DNA of 64,000 nt, taken from positions 124,001-188,000 of the forward strand of contig VWYX01000733.1 in the NCBI GenBank assembly GCA_013396525.1, written 5' to 3'. This document shows positions 37,907-50,145 of this stretch, piece after piece (position 1 is the stretch's first letter; the number at the start of each line of letters is the position of its first letter). The stretch comes from Chaetorhynchus papuensis. Taxonomy: Eukaryota; Chordata; Aves; Passeriformes; Rhipiduridae. The notes under the pieces were generated by a model that was not told the DNA's origin, did no database searches, and worked only from the letters and a program-made list of their open reading frames with translations. Position numbers and translations under genes: made by a program.

Positions 37907-40229
37907 AAATTGCAAAATAGTAATCCATATCTCCTAGATGGAAAGGTCTTTAGGATCCTGTAGCCTGACCTGGGGCCTGCTAAATGCCATGAAACAGCAG
38001 CATTTCCACACTAAGCACATCACTTCTGTCAGTGCCAACTGGCATTTCCCACTTGTTTTCTATCTCCTCTTTGCTTCTCCCTATCAGTGCAGCAGAGCAG
38101 GCAGAATCATTTTACATGGCAAAAAATCACATAAGAAGGAATTGGCCAGTAAACCTGGATTATAGCTACTGCTGATAAATGCCAACTCATGGCTTCTGGA
38201 GAACTTCTTTAGCCACAGTCACTATCAGTTTGTCATGGTCCCTGGTCCTTTGAATAGAGCAGGGGATTAAAGTATGGCATCTGTGAAGAGCTGGAGGCAC
38301 CCTATTATGTTAATCTCTGAAAGAGTCTGGAGCTGGGCAGCCTCCTCTCCCTCTGGGCTGCCTCTCTGCTTCCCTAACTGGAAGCACCCCAGGGCAGATT
38401 AACCACCCAGCACCAAGGGTGGAAGTGATCAGACACTACTGGTAAGATGTGCAACCTCCACTCACTCCAGTAAATCCATGATATATCAGCCTGTGACATT
38501 AAATGGTCTGGAAAATAGTGTTCACCCTTGGCTTTTTGCCTCAACAGACTATAGCACCCCATGTCCTTTGTTGTCCTCTCCTTCACATAGGTCTGCTCAC
38601 TTCTGAGTTTTTTCAGGTTGGTAGATGATTAATTTTTTAAGCCAAAGCCAAAACCCAACTTTGTTCCCATGGACAGAGAAGATTAAAAGTGAACAACTGA
38701 GGTTAATAACACATTACCTCAGTGTGAACTTCAGAAATGAGTTAGCTTGATTCCAAAATACCTTGATAATTCTTTTAATGGATTACAGCTTCTTTTTAGG
38801 AGAGAAAACAAACCCAAATCCTCCTTGGCTGGGTTTAACTGTCTGTGTCACATTCTGCAAGTTCGTGTTGAGTCAAAACCCCCAGGTTCACTGTAGACAG
38901 ATTATAGAAACTCGATAAATTCGGAGCTGGGAGCTAAAGTAGCTGATGGCTGGGCAGTGGAAGCAAGGCAAGTTTTAAAAGCTGCAGCAGATGTGAATTG
39001 TGAATCCAAGGATAACAGCACCTGTCCCCAGATCCCCTCTGCCAATGTTTGCCCTGCTGCATGCAAGGCCAAAGTCAGTTATCTGCCAAAGTATTCTCAA
39101 TGAAAGATTTTCTGCCTGGCATGGACTGCTTGGAGGTCAATAGAAAACACTGCATAAGATTCTGCTGCAATAAAAATCCTAGAGTCCATGTCTAGACAGA
39201 GAAAATCAGGAACAGGCTGGGATTTAGACATTTGAATACCTGGGGACTACCACAGTAATCCTAGCATAACCAACACCCATCTCAATATTATATGCTCAGA
39301 CTGTTTTTCTCTGTTTTAGAGCAAATTCCTCAGTCTTCATCTCTGTCCTTGAAAGAGAGAAGTCACATCCTTAGTCTTTCCTTGCAGTGAGTCCTTGTGA
39401 TGAAATGGCACCTGCAGATTTCTCTGGTTCAGGGGTATTTCCAGTCCCTGCTGCACCAGCTGCCAGTGGCTCCCACAGCAACAGAGTCACTCAGAGTCTC
39501 TGCATTGAGCTCATCCTGCACAAAGTGTCCAGAGAAATGGTTGGCAACAGCCAGAAATAAACAAAGAAGTGGAAAATAACACAGGTCAGAAGCCCCAGTC
39601 CAAACCTGGCTCCTGTTTTGCCCAATATGCAAGGATAGACAAGATTTTTATTTTATAAAGTTCAATAATTAAATAAACAAGGCAGAAAAATGGTGGGGAA
39701 ACAAGGTTTGGTTTTATTCCATAAGGTAGGAAGGACAGAACCTACTGGTTATCACATTTATTCCAAACCATTACCCCAGATATAAGGCTTCAGAGCAACA
39801 CAGTAACTGCTTTTGTACCACTTTTCCCCACATAAATATCCAAAAAGTCTTTCCAGAAAAAAATCAGCAGACTTCCTTGCTAAATTCACATTTTGATGAA
39901 ACAACAAATTTTTTTCAGCAATAAAAAAAACCCAAAAAAAGCAGCAGAACTCCTCATCATGTCTGGCTAAAGTTCACACTGCACTGCGAGCTTGTCTTAG
40001 AAATGTTTCCTTGAACTCCTCCATTCCTGCTCTGCTCTCTGGTGCATGGCTTCCTGGGAAAAGCACGTTTATTCTCCAGGAAGTTTTAGATAAATCAGAT
40101 TAGACACTTTTGAGGCAGCACTGTGGAAAATTAGAGGGTTTAATTCTCTTTTTTATTTTGGTGGCAGCAGGGGAAAAATAAAAAAAAATATCTGGACCTC
40201 AGGAGCAGTGCAAACTAGTGAGAATATTT
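37907..40229. other. No supported gene; unique DNA
   Basis: No convincing exon or repeat is seen. A-rich runs occur near 39924-39940. Confidence 0.55.
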
Positions 40230-40308
40230 TATACGTACACATATATGCATACACACACACACACACATATATATGTAGGTATATATGTAGGTGTATATAT
40301 ATATAATA
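40230..40308. repeat. Compound (AC)n/(AT)n microsatellite
   Basis: TA-rich sequence surrounds an (AC)8 core at 40251-40266 and continues with TATATATGTAGG repeats and (TA)n. Confidence 0.92.
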
Positions 40309-40621
40309 TTTACTTCATTCCTGCCTAAAAACTTTGCCTATTTACCCAGAAGGCTGATTGATTCACTTTGATGCAATTGGCACCAAATACTTGAATCTCT
40401 GAGAACTTGTTAAAAACTTAGTGGTATTTACAAACTTTTTCATAGCTCAGTGCTTGTGGAGTTTGTAATTGTTGCTGGGATCTCTGGAGGAATTTGTATG
40501 TTAAGGCAGATAAACTACTCTGAAGATCGAAGTTCCTCAAAGCTTAAACTTACATAGAAATTGAATGTACTGTATAAAAAGTCTGGTGCTCATGCCACCC
40601 ATGTACATTTTATAGCCATGT

Positions 40622-40652
40622 TTGAAATCAATGGAATTAATCCTGATTTATG
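40622..40652. repeat. Possible relic of an ancient amniote interspersed repeat
   Basis: TGAAATCAATGGAATTAATC followed by CTGATTTATG resembles a phrase (TCAATGGAGTTACTCCTGAT type) that I recall as widely dispersed in bird and turtle genomes. The family name is not recalled, and the match is short. Confidence 0.4.
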
Positions 40653-43600
40653 TTCATACCTATGAAATAACACCCAGGCATTTAGTTGTACAATCTTTGC
40701 AGCAATTAATCATTTCATTAGATCTTGCTATAATCAAGTAGGAAGTCAGAGAAAAAAGGACCATTTTCTGTTATACTTGCAAACGCAGCAATTAGTAGAG
40801 ACAGAGGCTCATGAATAAATAAAAATTTACTACTGACCTCTCGTCTATACATATTTTATACCCTTTTATGGTTTGAAGTAAGCAGTTGATTTAGACCTAA
40901 GTTAGAGTCTGTGTTTTGACCGTATCTGAAATATCTGCAATGAGCTTTTTCTACTCCAATGTGCAAAATGAATAACCACAATTTAAAATCTGTATTGCCT
41001 TAATTCCAAATACTTAGCTACATGTCAACAAACTCATCTAAACAAACACTTTTTCCTTTTTGTTATGACTTCTCAGAGAAAGAGAAAGACTCAGTGTTCT
41101 GAAGAAAAGCAGTGTGTGTATATTTGGTATCGCCTTGTGACAACAGCCTGGGCTGCTGCCCTTCCACTGAGCTGTCATATTCCCAGGTGGGATCCTGAGA
41201 CCCCAGGTGTGGCTGCAATCTGCTGGGGAGAGATGAAAATGCTTTTGCTTGCATTTTGAGACAAAGCCAGGTGGCAGAGTGATATGTGGGTCAGGCGTGA
41301 TGTGGCAGCTACAGTGCCTTCAGCCCTTTAACCTGGTTCAGCTCCTCAGCCAGTGAGGGACTCGAGGACGTGCTTAACTTTTTGCTGTTAAAAATGAAAC
41401 TTAGCTTGTCCTTAGGGTTTTTTTTTTTTAATCAGGATTGGATTTCATCATGTTTTGTTAAGCTATTGTCTTAGGGTTGTTGTTAAAACATTGTCTGTAA
41501 GCTATGCAATAGAGGCCTGGTCCTTTGAAACTCTTGTCATGCTCCCTTTGAAATGACTAAAGGAAGTAATAAATGTCCAGACTTCTTTAGGACTGGGATT
41601 TAAATAATAATTTTTAAAATTTTATGTGTCTATTTTATTAAATATTTGCAAGTATATGTAACTGTAATAATGCATGGGACTATACAATAATGATCAAACA
41701 CATAAACATTTAAGATGCTCATACTGTAGGTGACATTCCTCATGGTGATGGAATTGCAGACAATTTTTGTTTCAGTACAGGCTGACTAGAGACTGATAGT
41801 GCATTGAGGATAGATGTTCACCTTACTCTCCATAGAATGCCCCAAACTCATGCCTTAAAGTCAGCTGCTTGCTAGATAAATCTTCTTTATCATCTGTTTG
41901 TTTTGACAGTTTTACTTCAATGCTCCATCTATCTGTCCTCTATTACATTTACCAATGGGAAAAAATTCAATAATCTATTACTGTCCTGAAGACCCTGTTG
42001 TTGCATTAGAGGGAAAAGCATATTTGCCTGGGTACGTAAGGGGTGAGGGGGGTGTGAACCTGAGATTTCCAAACTGCCAAGTGCCAGCCTAGTGCAACTT
42101 GTGCCATGTATGGAACCTAGAATTCACCCTTTAAGGAACGACCCAAACACCAGTGGCACTGTTAATGTGAGAGATGACAGTGGCAATAACCACTCGGTTT
42201 GTCTTTACCTGCAGGACAAAGACTTTGCCTTTGGTTGTTTTCTATCCCTTACTCCACTTTTATCAGTACCCTTTTCTCCCACAACATCTGCTCTGTTCAA
42301 GAAAACCCCAAGGCTGGGGTGGGGCAGAGGCAGCCGCTGTTCAGCTTCTGTCTCATTCTGTCATCTCGTGACTGGGGGCACATCAAGTGGTGTAACTGGA
42401 AATCAGCTTGGCAAAACAACTGTTCCAGTCTTTGCACTTCCCCTTCCTGGCCTGCTAAACCTACTCTTTCTGACAGCAACAGTCAGAACTGTCCTCATAA
42501 CTGAGTATATAAATATACTTTTTCTGCCTCAGTTCAACACAGTGAGAAATAAAATGAAAAAGTTTCAGATGCTGTAAGCTTCCTATGTACCCTTTCCTAC
42601 ATAATCCAAAGCACTGAGTCTGTAGATAAAAAAGCCTGCTGGGATCATGGTAAAAAACATTCTGTTTATGATGCTGTTCAGTACGATACCTCAGAGAACC
42701 CTGATGGATGATGTACTTGCAAATAATGTTTACTCCATGGAGAAAACTTAAAAAAATCTTCAACGATTACTGCCCACAATGTGGTTCCTTCAGGAGCTCT
42801 GGGTATAATGAAATAGTTCTTGGTTAAACAACAACAACAAAAAAAAGATCTGTGGTCTTTGTCTGCTCAGATGACATTAAGAATGTAACACTGTGGAAAT
42901 TTACCAGAAAAAAAAGTCAGAAGTTCACTCAGCTGGAGATATCAGACATGCCAAACTCAAAAGCTGATATCTAGCCCCCCTCACTGAATTAAAAGAAATA
43001 ACAGTATTCCTAATTTCAGCTAATTCATTTAAGTGAGTGGATCCACACAACCCTAGCAGGTGTCTTCCACTATGCTCCATGTCTTAACTCCTGTTGAGGT
43101 TGGTGTCTGCATTTGCTGTCTTCACTGAGATGGCCCTTAGTCTGCATCTCAGACCAGACCCACCACTGGACCTTCCCCAGGGTCCTCTACTAGATTTAGG
43201 TGGAGCTGGGATGTGCCCTCCAGAGCACGTGGAAACTTTTTGGCTCCCATGTTGCTGCTCAGCACTTTTTAATCACCATTAAAAGCCACCAGGCTGCTGT
43301 ATGGGAGGAAGGCAAACGAGACATGGCTGCAAACATGGACACATGTACAAGTTTTAGGGTTGCATAGCCACAGCTACTGAGACTTGGGTGCACACACTAA
43401 GGCTAAGTGAGGAATGGCTACTCATTCCAATGACTGCATTCCTAATGAATAAATAATATTTGGCCAGGAAAAGAGAAGGAGCTTGGCTGAGTCTCAAGCC
43501 TTGTTTGGACTAGGGTTCATATTCCTACACCAGTAGTTTTTCAGGGAATGCAGAACAGCTCTTATTGAGGGTGCTGAAACATGGTCAGCTGAGAACAGCA

Positions 43601-45229
43601 AATGGACTGCTCAGGTACTCAACCAGGTAACTGGGCAGCCAGGTCCAAAGATGTGCTCTGGGTATGGATTTGGGGCTGGATGTCCAGGTGCCCTAACAAC
43701 AACGTATTGGCTTTCCTAGAGGAGTGAAAACACCTCTCTTTCTCTTTGGCATTTTGACTAGAAATCCTATCCTACCATGGAAGCCTTTCTTATGAAAATT
43801 TCATCAAAACTGGCATATTCACAAGAGAAGTCTCCATTTCAACAAAGTGGCATTTGCCACTGATAAACTACGTTTCTGGAAAATACCCAAATAACTCTAC
43901 TGCTTGGCACCTGTTTAAGTTGCTAAATATTGGATCAAGTGATTCACATTACCATGGAGTGCCATAGATTTTTTCATTATATGACACTTGGAACAAAAGC
44001 TCTCTTTTACAGTACCAAAAAAAGCACTTGGAGAAGGGTGAGAGCTCAGGGGTGATCTGACCATTAAACACGTGAGACTCCCAGTGCATGATCAAAACCC
44101 TCATGCTTCACCCAAGATGAAGCACTGGCAACAATGCCTCCCCAGGGTGCATCTGTCCCTTTCTGCTGTCCCTCCTACATTCCCCTGTGTGTTTCTGCAC
44201 ACACATGTTTAAGGAACTTTTAAACTGGTTTTAGAAAAACAATCCAATGTGTTTCAGTGAAAGTGGGCTTGGTCCACCATCCACCACAGCTTCACAGGCA
44301 GCTCTGCCCAGACAGCTGAGAAAATCCAGCAACAGCTCAAGATCAAATGCAGGTGGGCAAAGGGGCAAAGCAGACTTGTGAGGGCCTTGTTGTGGTGGCA
44401 AACAGCAAGCCTGGGAGACAGAAGACCAAAGCTAAAACATGTGACACTGCTCCTATCTCAGTCAGGTATTTGGTGTAAAGGTCTGATTCTTACAGGCTTG
44501 ATTCAAAACTTACCAATGCCTACAGAAATCCTTTTTTACTGACTTCAGGAGTTCTGGTCTCTAAAATTATTGTGTTCTAATTTATGCATAAGAGACAAAC
44601 CAAATAATGTTTGCTTTTGCTAGGACAGAAATAGCAAATCCCTGAGGATATTTTCTCTTCTTCAGAGATTATGAAGCTGTCTTACTGAGATGGAAACCTC
44701 AATGGTAAAATTCATCCTAATTTTTTGTATCTAATGTCTTTACATAACTAATGATCAGGCATGATTCATCCCAGCTACCTGAGATGTCTGCTTTGGGATG
44801 GGATAAAAGGCGCTGCAGGCAACATTGATTCTCTTGATTACCTCCCATCTGACCATTACAGATGAATCCTCTTCCAGTCGTTGGAAATAGGAAACGTCTC
44901 TTCAGAGTCACGTTAACATTTGTGTCATGATGTTTGTAACAAGTTTCTTGATGACTCAGAGGGCATAGCTTCAAAGGGGTGAAGCACGGCTAGTCTGAAA
45001 TTCTTATTTTCTCTCTGTTTATGCACACATATACACCCAGAGCTACTTTAAATACATAAATGCTGAAAGCCCATTTTCTTCCTTAATTGGTAGATTCTCC
45101 ACTACAAAGACTCAACTCCTTGAGCCTGGCACCCTGTGGGGTCACTTACATGACTGCAAAGTGGATGCTCACTCCTGTCGTGAGTTTTACATCTGCTTAG
45201 CACAGCTGTGAATGGCCAAATTTAGTACA
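40653..45229. other. No supported gene; unique DNA
   Basis: The plus-strand frame 42092-42577 (161 codons) has no recognisable domain and overlaps other frames. An ACAACAACAACAA run is at 42829-42846. No transposon body is evident. Confidence 0.55.
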
Positions 45230-45470
45230 TGATGGCAGAGAACTGACTCCTAAGAAGTTTTAGCCTCTTTGACTGCGGATATTTTATCCCCTCAGTGCAC
45301 AGCTCAAGCAAGGAGTTTCCAACAGGCAATCAAAACACGCACTTAACCCAGTAAAACTCTGAGGAGAAAAATATTCTCTTTGACAGCAAAACTGGTGACT
45401 AATTGACAGCAGGTCTGACAAAACCATCAGGAAATCATGAGATAAATAAATACAGGTGCATTTCCTTCCT
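45230..45470. promoter_or_regulatory. Candidate conserved non-coding element
   Basis: The block includes GGTGACTAATTGACAGCAGG (45391-45410), which joins a homeodomain TAATT core to a TGACAG (MEIS/TGIF-type) core, and AATCATGAGATAAATAAATA. Its composition resembles developmental enhancers. Conservation was not tested. Confidence 0.3.
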
Positions 45471-48400
45471 CTTCTCTCCCACTTCAATAGATACAAATTA
45501 AATGTAAATGGTTATTAAAAAAAATTCTGTGTGACATTTAATGGCTTCAAAGGCCATTGGAGTCTAAAGTTTTTTATTTATTCCCACAGCATATGGAAGA
45601 TAAGCAACAGCACGGCAGGATATGGTTCTGTGGAAAGAACCCCTGCCATTTCCAGCTGGTACCTTGAATCAGTGTAAAGTCATTGACCTCTCTGCTATGG
45701 CCATGGATGTGACTCCTTGTGACATGAGTTCCTGTTCACTGGACCCTTCTCCTCAGAGTGGCATAGTCTCTGGTGCTAGGACATCCCAGGGAGCAAGGGC
45801 TCTTTCATAGTTTTTCTCAGCTTCCTTTGTTGGTGGGATAATTATAGTTTTAAATTGCTCTCATTAACTTAATGACCTGTTGCTCCTTGAGGAGAATACA
45901 GTGAGAAGATTTATCCTGGTCCTGGCAAAGAGCAACTGTCTGGTCCAGCTCAGGTGCTGCAGGCTGCAGAGACTTGGCCTGGACATTGAGAAAATCCTCA
46001 TACTGGGTTTAATGGTGAGTGAGTTTCCCATTCTCTTGGAAGTTTTCAGAACCATCCCAAAATGCAGAACTTGAGCTCTTGTGGATAATTGTAGGCCTTG
46101 TAGGTTTTTTCTGCTCAAATAGGATGAATACTGAACAACTCAACTCCTATTTTGGAATGTTACCACAGAAACCATCAGATTTTGGGCGTGTTGGTAGGAC
46201 AGAGATTTTAAAAGATTTTTTTCAACGCTTTGTCACTCTGTTTAAATTTGGGCCAAAAAAGTGAGTCCAGAGCAGTGTGTCTGCAGAGAGCTGTGAGGCT
46301 GAGAAGAACCCTGTGCTGTTCTGTACCTAGGAAATATCATGAGAAGGTAAAAAGCACTGCAAAAAGTCACTGAAGAGAAGGCAAGGTTGGGATTCATGTT
46401 TTCTGAGTATGAATGTAGCACTTACTTTACACCCCACAGAGGTCAACATCTGGGTTAGTCCCTGTGTCTTGACAGATTTACTTTTCAGATTTGACACCTA
46501 TTCCCAGATGGAATGAACAGCCCTGTGGGAATTCCTTTTTCTCTCCACCGACTACAGAGAGAGTCTAAGCAGTTCAGTTCAGCTGCAGACATCTACAGTG
46601 AAGCCCTGACGGTAGCCAAGGCAGAATTTAATGCACCAAGTGAACCAGCAGAGGCAGCAGCTTATGGAGATGGGAACAGGATCTAAGTTAACACTGTGCC
46701 ACATCATTTTTCACTGCAGGAACTTGGTGCAGAAAAATGCACCGCTCTTGCTGCTGAAATCTCACAGTATCTCCCTGCAATGGTGTCTGGATCAATATAT
46801 AAATGTAAGAAAGGCTGGAGTCTGTGAGGGTCCCAGAGTCAAGTGCAGAGTTGCTTTCTGTCCATCATTTTCTGCAAAGACTCTAGACCAGGTTAATTAC
46901 TGGCTTATTTCCAGTTAGGAATTTATAGTGTTTGAGTCATTGCTGCTAGGGCTAAGTCTCAACCTGAGGGAAGTATTTTTGGGAAGGAAATTCTTGTTAG
47001 TAACTACTGAAAAACCTCAGTCTCATAAAAAATTAAATCTAATTTCTGTGGAGAAAGTAAGGGTTAAACACATGTGTGGCCACATGGCTTTCTTTGGGAC
47101 TCTAGTTTGTCCTGCCCTCCCAAGGCTGTCTTGGGAATAACTGGATGTCTTTTCCTTGAAAATCAAGGCAGAAATGTGAAAGTATGAGCATAAAATGAAA
47201 AGCTCTTCAGTCAAAGGATTAGTTCAAAGCGAGAGTGAGAGGAGTACATCCCAAACATATCAGTATCAATGAGGTCTCTCTAATATCCCTTGATATGTAG
47301 TTGTACAGAACTATCAAAGGTGTTAAAGAGACAGCTGAAGTGAGAAGAATCCTAAAGCTGAGTAAAGTAAAAGCCACAGATCAAACCTTATTAATGCCTG
47401 TCGCTTACAACACCCACGTCAGAAGAAATTAGCACCTCTTGGCACAAATCCCACATGTACACAAAGCAAGTAATGCACAAGAAAAGGCAAAAAAAGGGAT
47501 GAATACTAAAGCAATCACTCAAAGGAAGAATTCATCTCCTGATCCTAACTACGCATGAAGTAAAAAATAAAATGTCTAAAGAGAAATTTTATAGGCAGAA
47601 AAGCAGCTGGTTACACCAGGGACCAGAGTCAAAGCAAGGAAGCTGTGAAGAGCAGATGAAGAACTCAGTTTGATCAAATGAGGATGATTAAATATCAGTG
47701 AACTGAGAAATAATGAATACTTAGATGAGTAATGGGGCTAAACACTGATTAAAACTAAGCACCTGTTTAGAGAGAAAACCAATCATTTTAAAGTACCAAC
47801 AAAAAGAAAGGTTGAAGTCAGAGCATTGACAAGTATTGCTGTGACAGAAAGCCCCTACAGTACTCTGGTTGAATAGAGATAACAGAGGTAAATAACTTAA
47901 AAGTAATGAATTCAAGGGTTGTGTGCGTGTTTGATTTTATTTCTCCTTCAGTACATGTCAAAAGGACTGGAGTTTGCAATCACGTTGATGGAAATGAAAA
48001 GACCAGAGGAGAGCTTTCAGGGAAAAGGAGAGTTGTTCCGTGTCTGATTTACTGTGAGATGAGGGAACACATAGAGATGAGCCACACAGTCATCTTTCAC
48101 TGTTTTGCTGCTCTGTACAGCTGCAGTGGCAATACTATGTCTGTCATCCATTAACTTTTGGTGTCTATAAATGTACAGTTGCCCCTTGCTGGCAGCAACG
48201 ATCAAGTATCTGAAATTCTCCTAATCCCTAACAAAGACTACTCCATGCACCTCTGCTGATCCCTTTGACTGGCTTTATAACCCCCAGTAGAAGCACAAAT
48301 CAATAATTTTCTATTGAGTCTGGGGACACAACAGCCTTTGGGAATCTGCTTTTCCAGCTTGTCGTGTCCGTGTTTGCTGGCCATCCCCCTCATCAAACCC

Positions 48401-49710
48401 AACAGTTTTCATTTTTTCCTGGCTGTATGAGGCCAAGGATGACAGTGTGTGTGCATGTAGATGTGTCTCTGTAAAGGGAAGGCTGGCACTACACTTTTTA
48501 CTGAGAGAGGTACAGATGCTGCAGCCTACTCACTCTCTCTTCTTCTCTTGGACTCCTACACTCATCAGCAGCTAGAAATACTCCAGAGACTGCACTAACC
48601 TACGCTGGCTGGGAATGGTGCCAAAGTGGCTGTTGGCAGAGAGTTGCTGAAGTCTAGTTCAGCGTGGCCTTTCATACCCTCTGTTTGACCCTCCTAAACC
48701 CTGGGGGATTAGTACCCCTCTGAGCCTCATTATACCATCCATCAAAGAGTCCCCACATGAGGTTAAATCTCAGCTGGCCAAGGAGAGCTGGAGGTTGGGC
48801 AGCACAAAGACCTTCATTCACTCTCCAGCGGAGGCTCTTAATTTTCAGGCTTGCTGACTGCTTATATACAGTGTGAAATGCTCAAAGTGACTACTTCCTG
48901 GGATAAGGAATTAAAACAAACAAGTAAACAGAGAAGCAATGTTAGCATGTTTCTTCCCTTCTATTAAAAACAGTTTTATGACCCGAAAAGGAGAGGCCGA
49001 CTGATTTTGGCAGTGATCACTCATCTAATCTACTCTGCACATAGATGCATCTGTCTTCTTACTTACAGCATCAGCTGTCACCGTGGGACTCTGTCTTTAT
49101 TTTCTTCAACAGATTTTTAGTGGGTTCTCTACACCTAAAAATAAACAAGCTCTCCTGGGGAATATGTTTGTCTCCTCAACTCCCATGTGCAGGTTGCAGC
49201 ATGATTCCTGCTGGCTGTTTGGAGATTTATATTCCAGAGCTCTGCACAGACTTGCCAAGTGGCAGGATGGGAGTGGAAGCCAACAGATGAATTATAGAAG
49301 TTGCTGTGTGTTTGCAGCAAAAATAACACTGACTTCCATAGAAACATGGGGGCTGATCTTGCTTATCCTTTTGCATTTGATATTGAAATTGTCATTGTGG
49401 ATAATAAGACCTTCTACAATGGGATTCCCCTATTGGCCAGGCATTTCCATACCAGTTCTGCTGCAAAATATGGTGAACTATAAACTGATCTGAACTACTT
49501 TGTGCATACCTATCTCAAATATGGAAACTCATTCCTTTTTTCATGCACCTTCAGGTCCCTCAGAGTCAAAACCTTTGTGCCTGTAGAACTAGATAATTAG
49601 GACACAGGCTATGAGCTCTGCTTCACTATCTGAGTCCATTTGATGGACTTAGGGGATTTAATTTTTTAGTTACTGCACTTGGAGAGTTGTCTTACATGAA
49701 GAACTCTGAA
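45471..49710. other. No supported gene; unique DNA
   Basis: A frame at 45880-46015 ends at a good GTGAGT donor (46016), with CAG/TG at 45898-45902 as a possible acceptor, but the peptide is unrecognisable. A segment at about 48020-48220 also has an enhancer-like texture. Otherwise nothing is supported. Confidence 0.5.
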
Positions 49711-50145
49711 ACACAGAATGACAAAAAAAGTCTAGGCTGGAAGAGACCTTTAGAGATCCTAGTCCAATCTTTTGTTAAAAGCAGACTTTAATTACGTTAT
49801 CAGGGCCTTGCCAAGTCAAGTCTTGAATATTTCCAGTGAGGAAGAGTCTTCTGCTTTTTTGGGCAACCTGTTCCAAAGTTTAATTGTTCTCACAGTGAAG
49901 CATATAGTTTATATCCAGGTGGTATTTCTCTTAAATCCAGTTGTGCTCATTGCCTCCTGTATTCTTACTGTTCATCCTTGTGAAGAAAGTGCCTTCTTCT
50001 TCTTTATAACTACCATTAAGTATTGGAAGATTATGATTAGATTCCCACTAACCTCCTCTTCTCATGGTTGAACAAACCTAGTTCCTTCAGCCTTTATTCA
50101 TACATCAAGTTCTCCAACCCTCTTGTCATGCTGAGATTGTCTCTG
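49711..50145 (-). mobile_element. CR1 LINE 3' fragment, about 435 bp
   Basis: The plus strand starts ACACAGAATGAC and then reads GGCTGGAAGAGACCTTTAGA, GGGCAACCTGTTCCAAAG, CTAACCTCCTCTTCTCATGG, CCTAGTTCCTTCAGCC and CATACATCAAGTTCTCCAAC. These segments follow the order of the reverse complement of the avian CR1 3' region. The element is on the minus strand, retains its 3' end and is 5'-truncated. It is moderately diverged, with stops in all frames. The 99-residue plus-strand frame within it is a repeat by-product. Confidence 0.9.

Noticed and set aside
42092..42577. 161-codon plus-strand open frame
   Set aside because: No recognisable domain, overlapped by open frames in other phases and on the other strand, no splice or promoter context; length is within chance for 64 kb.
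45898..46015. Open segment ending at a GTGAGT donor
   Set aside because: Peptide unrecognisable, acceptor has little pyrimidine tract, and the opposite strand is also open.
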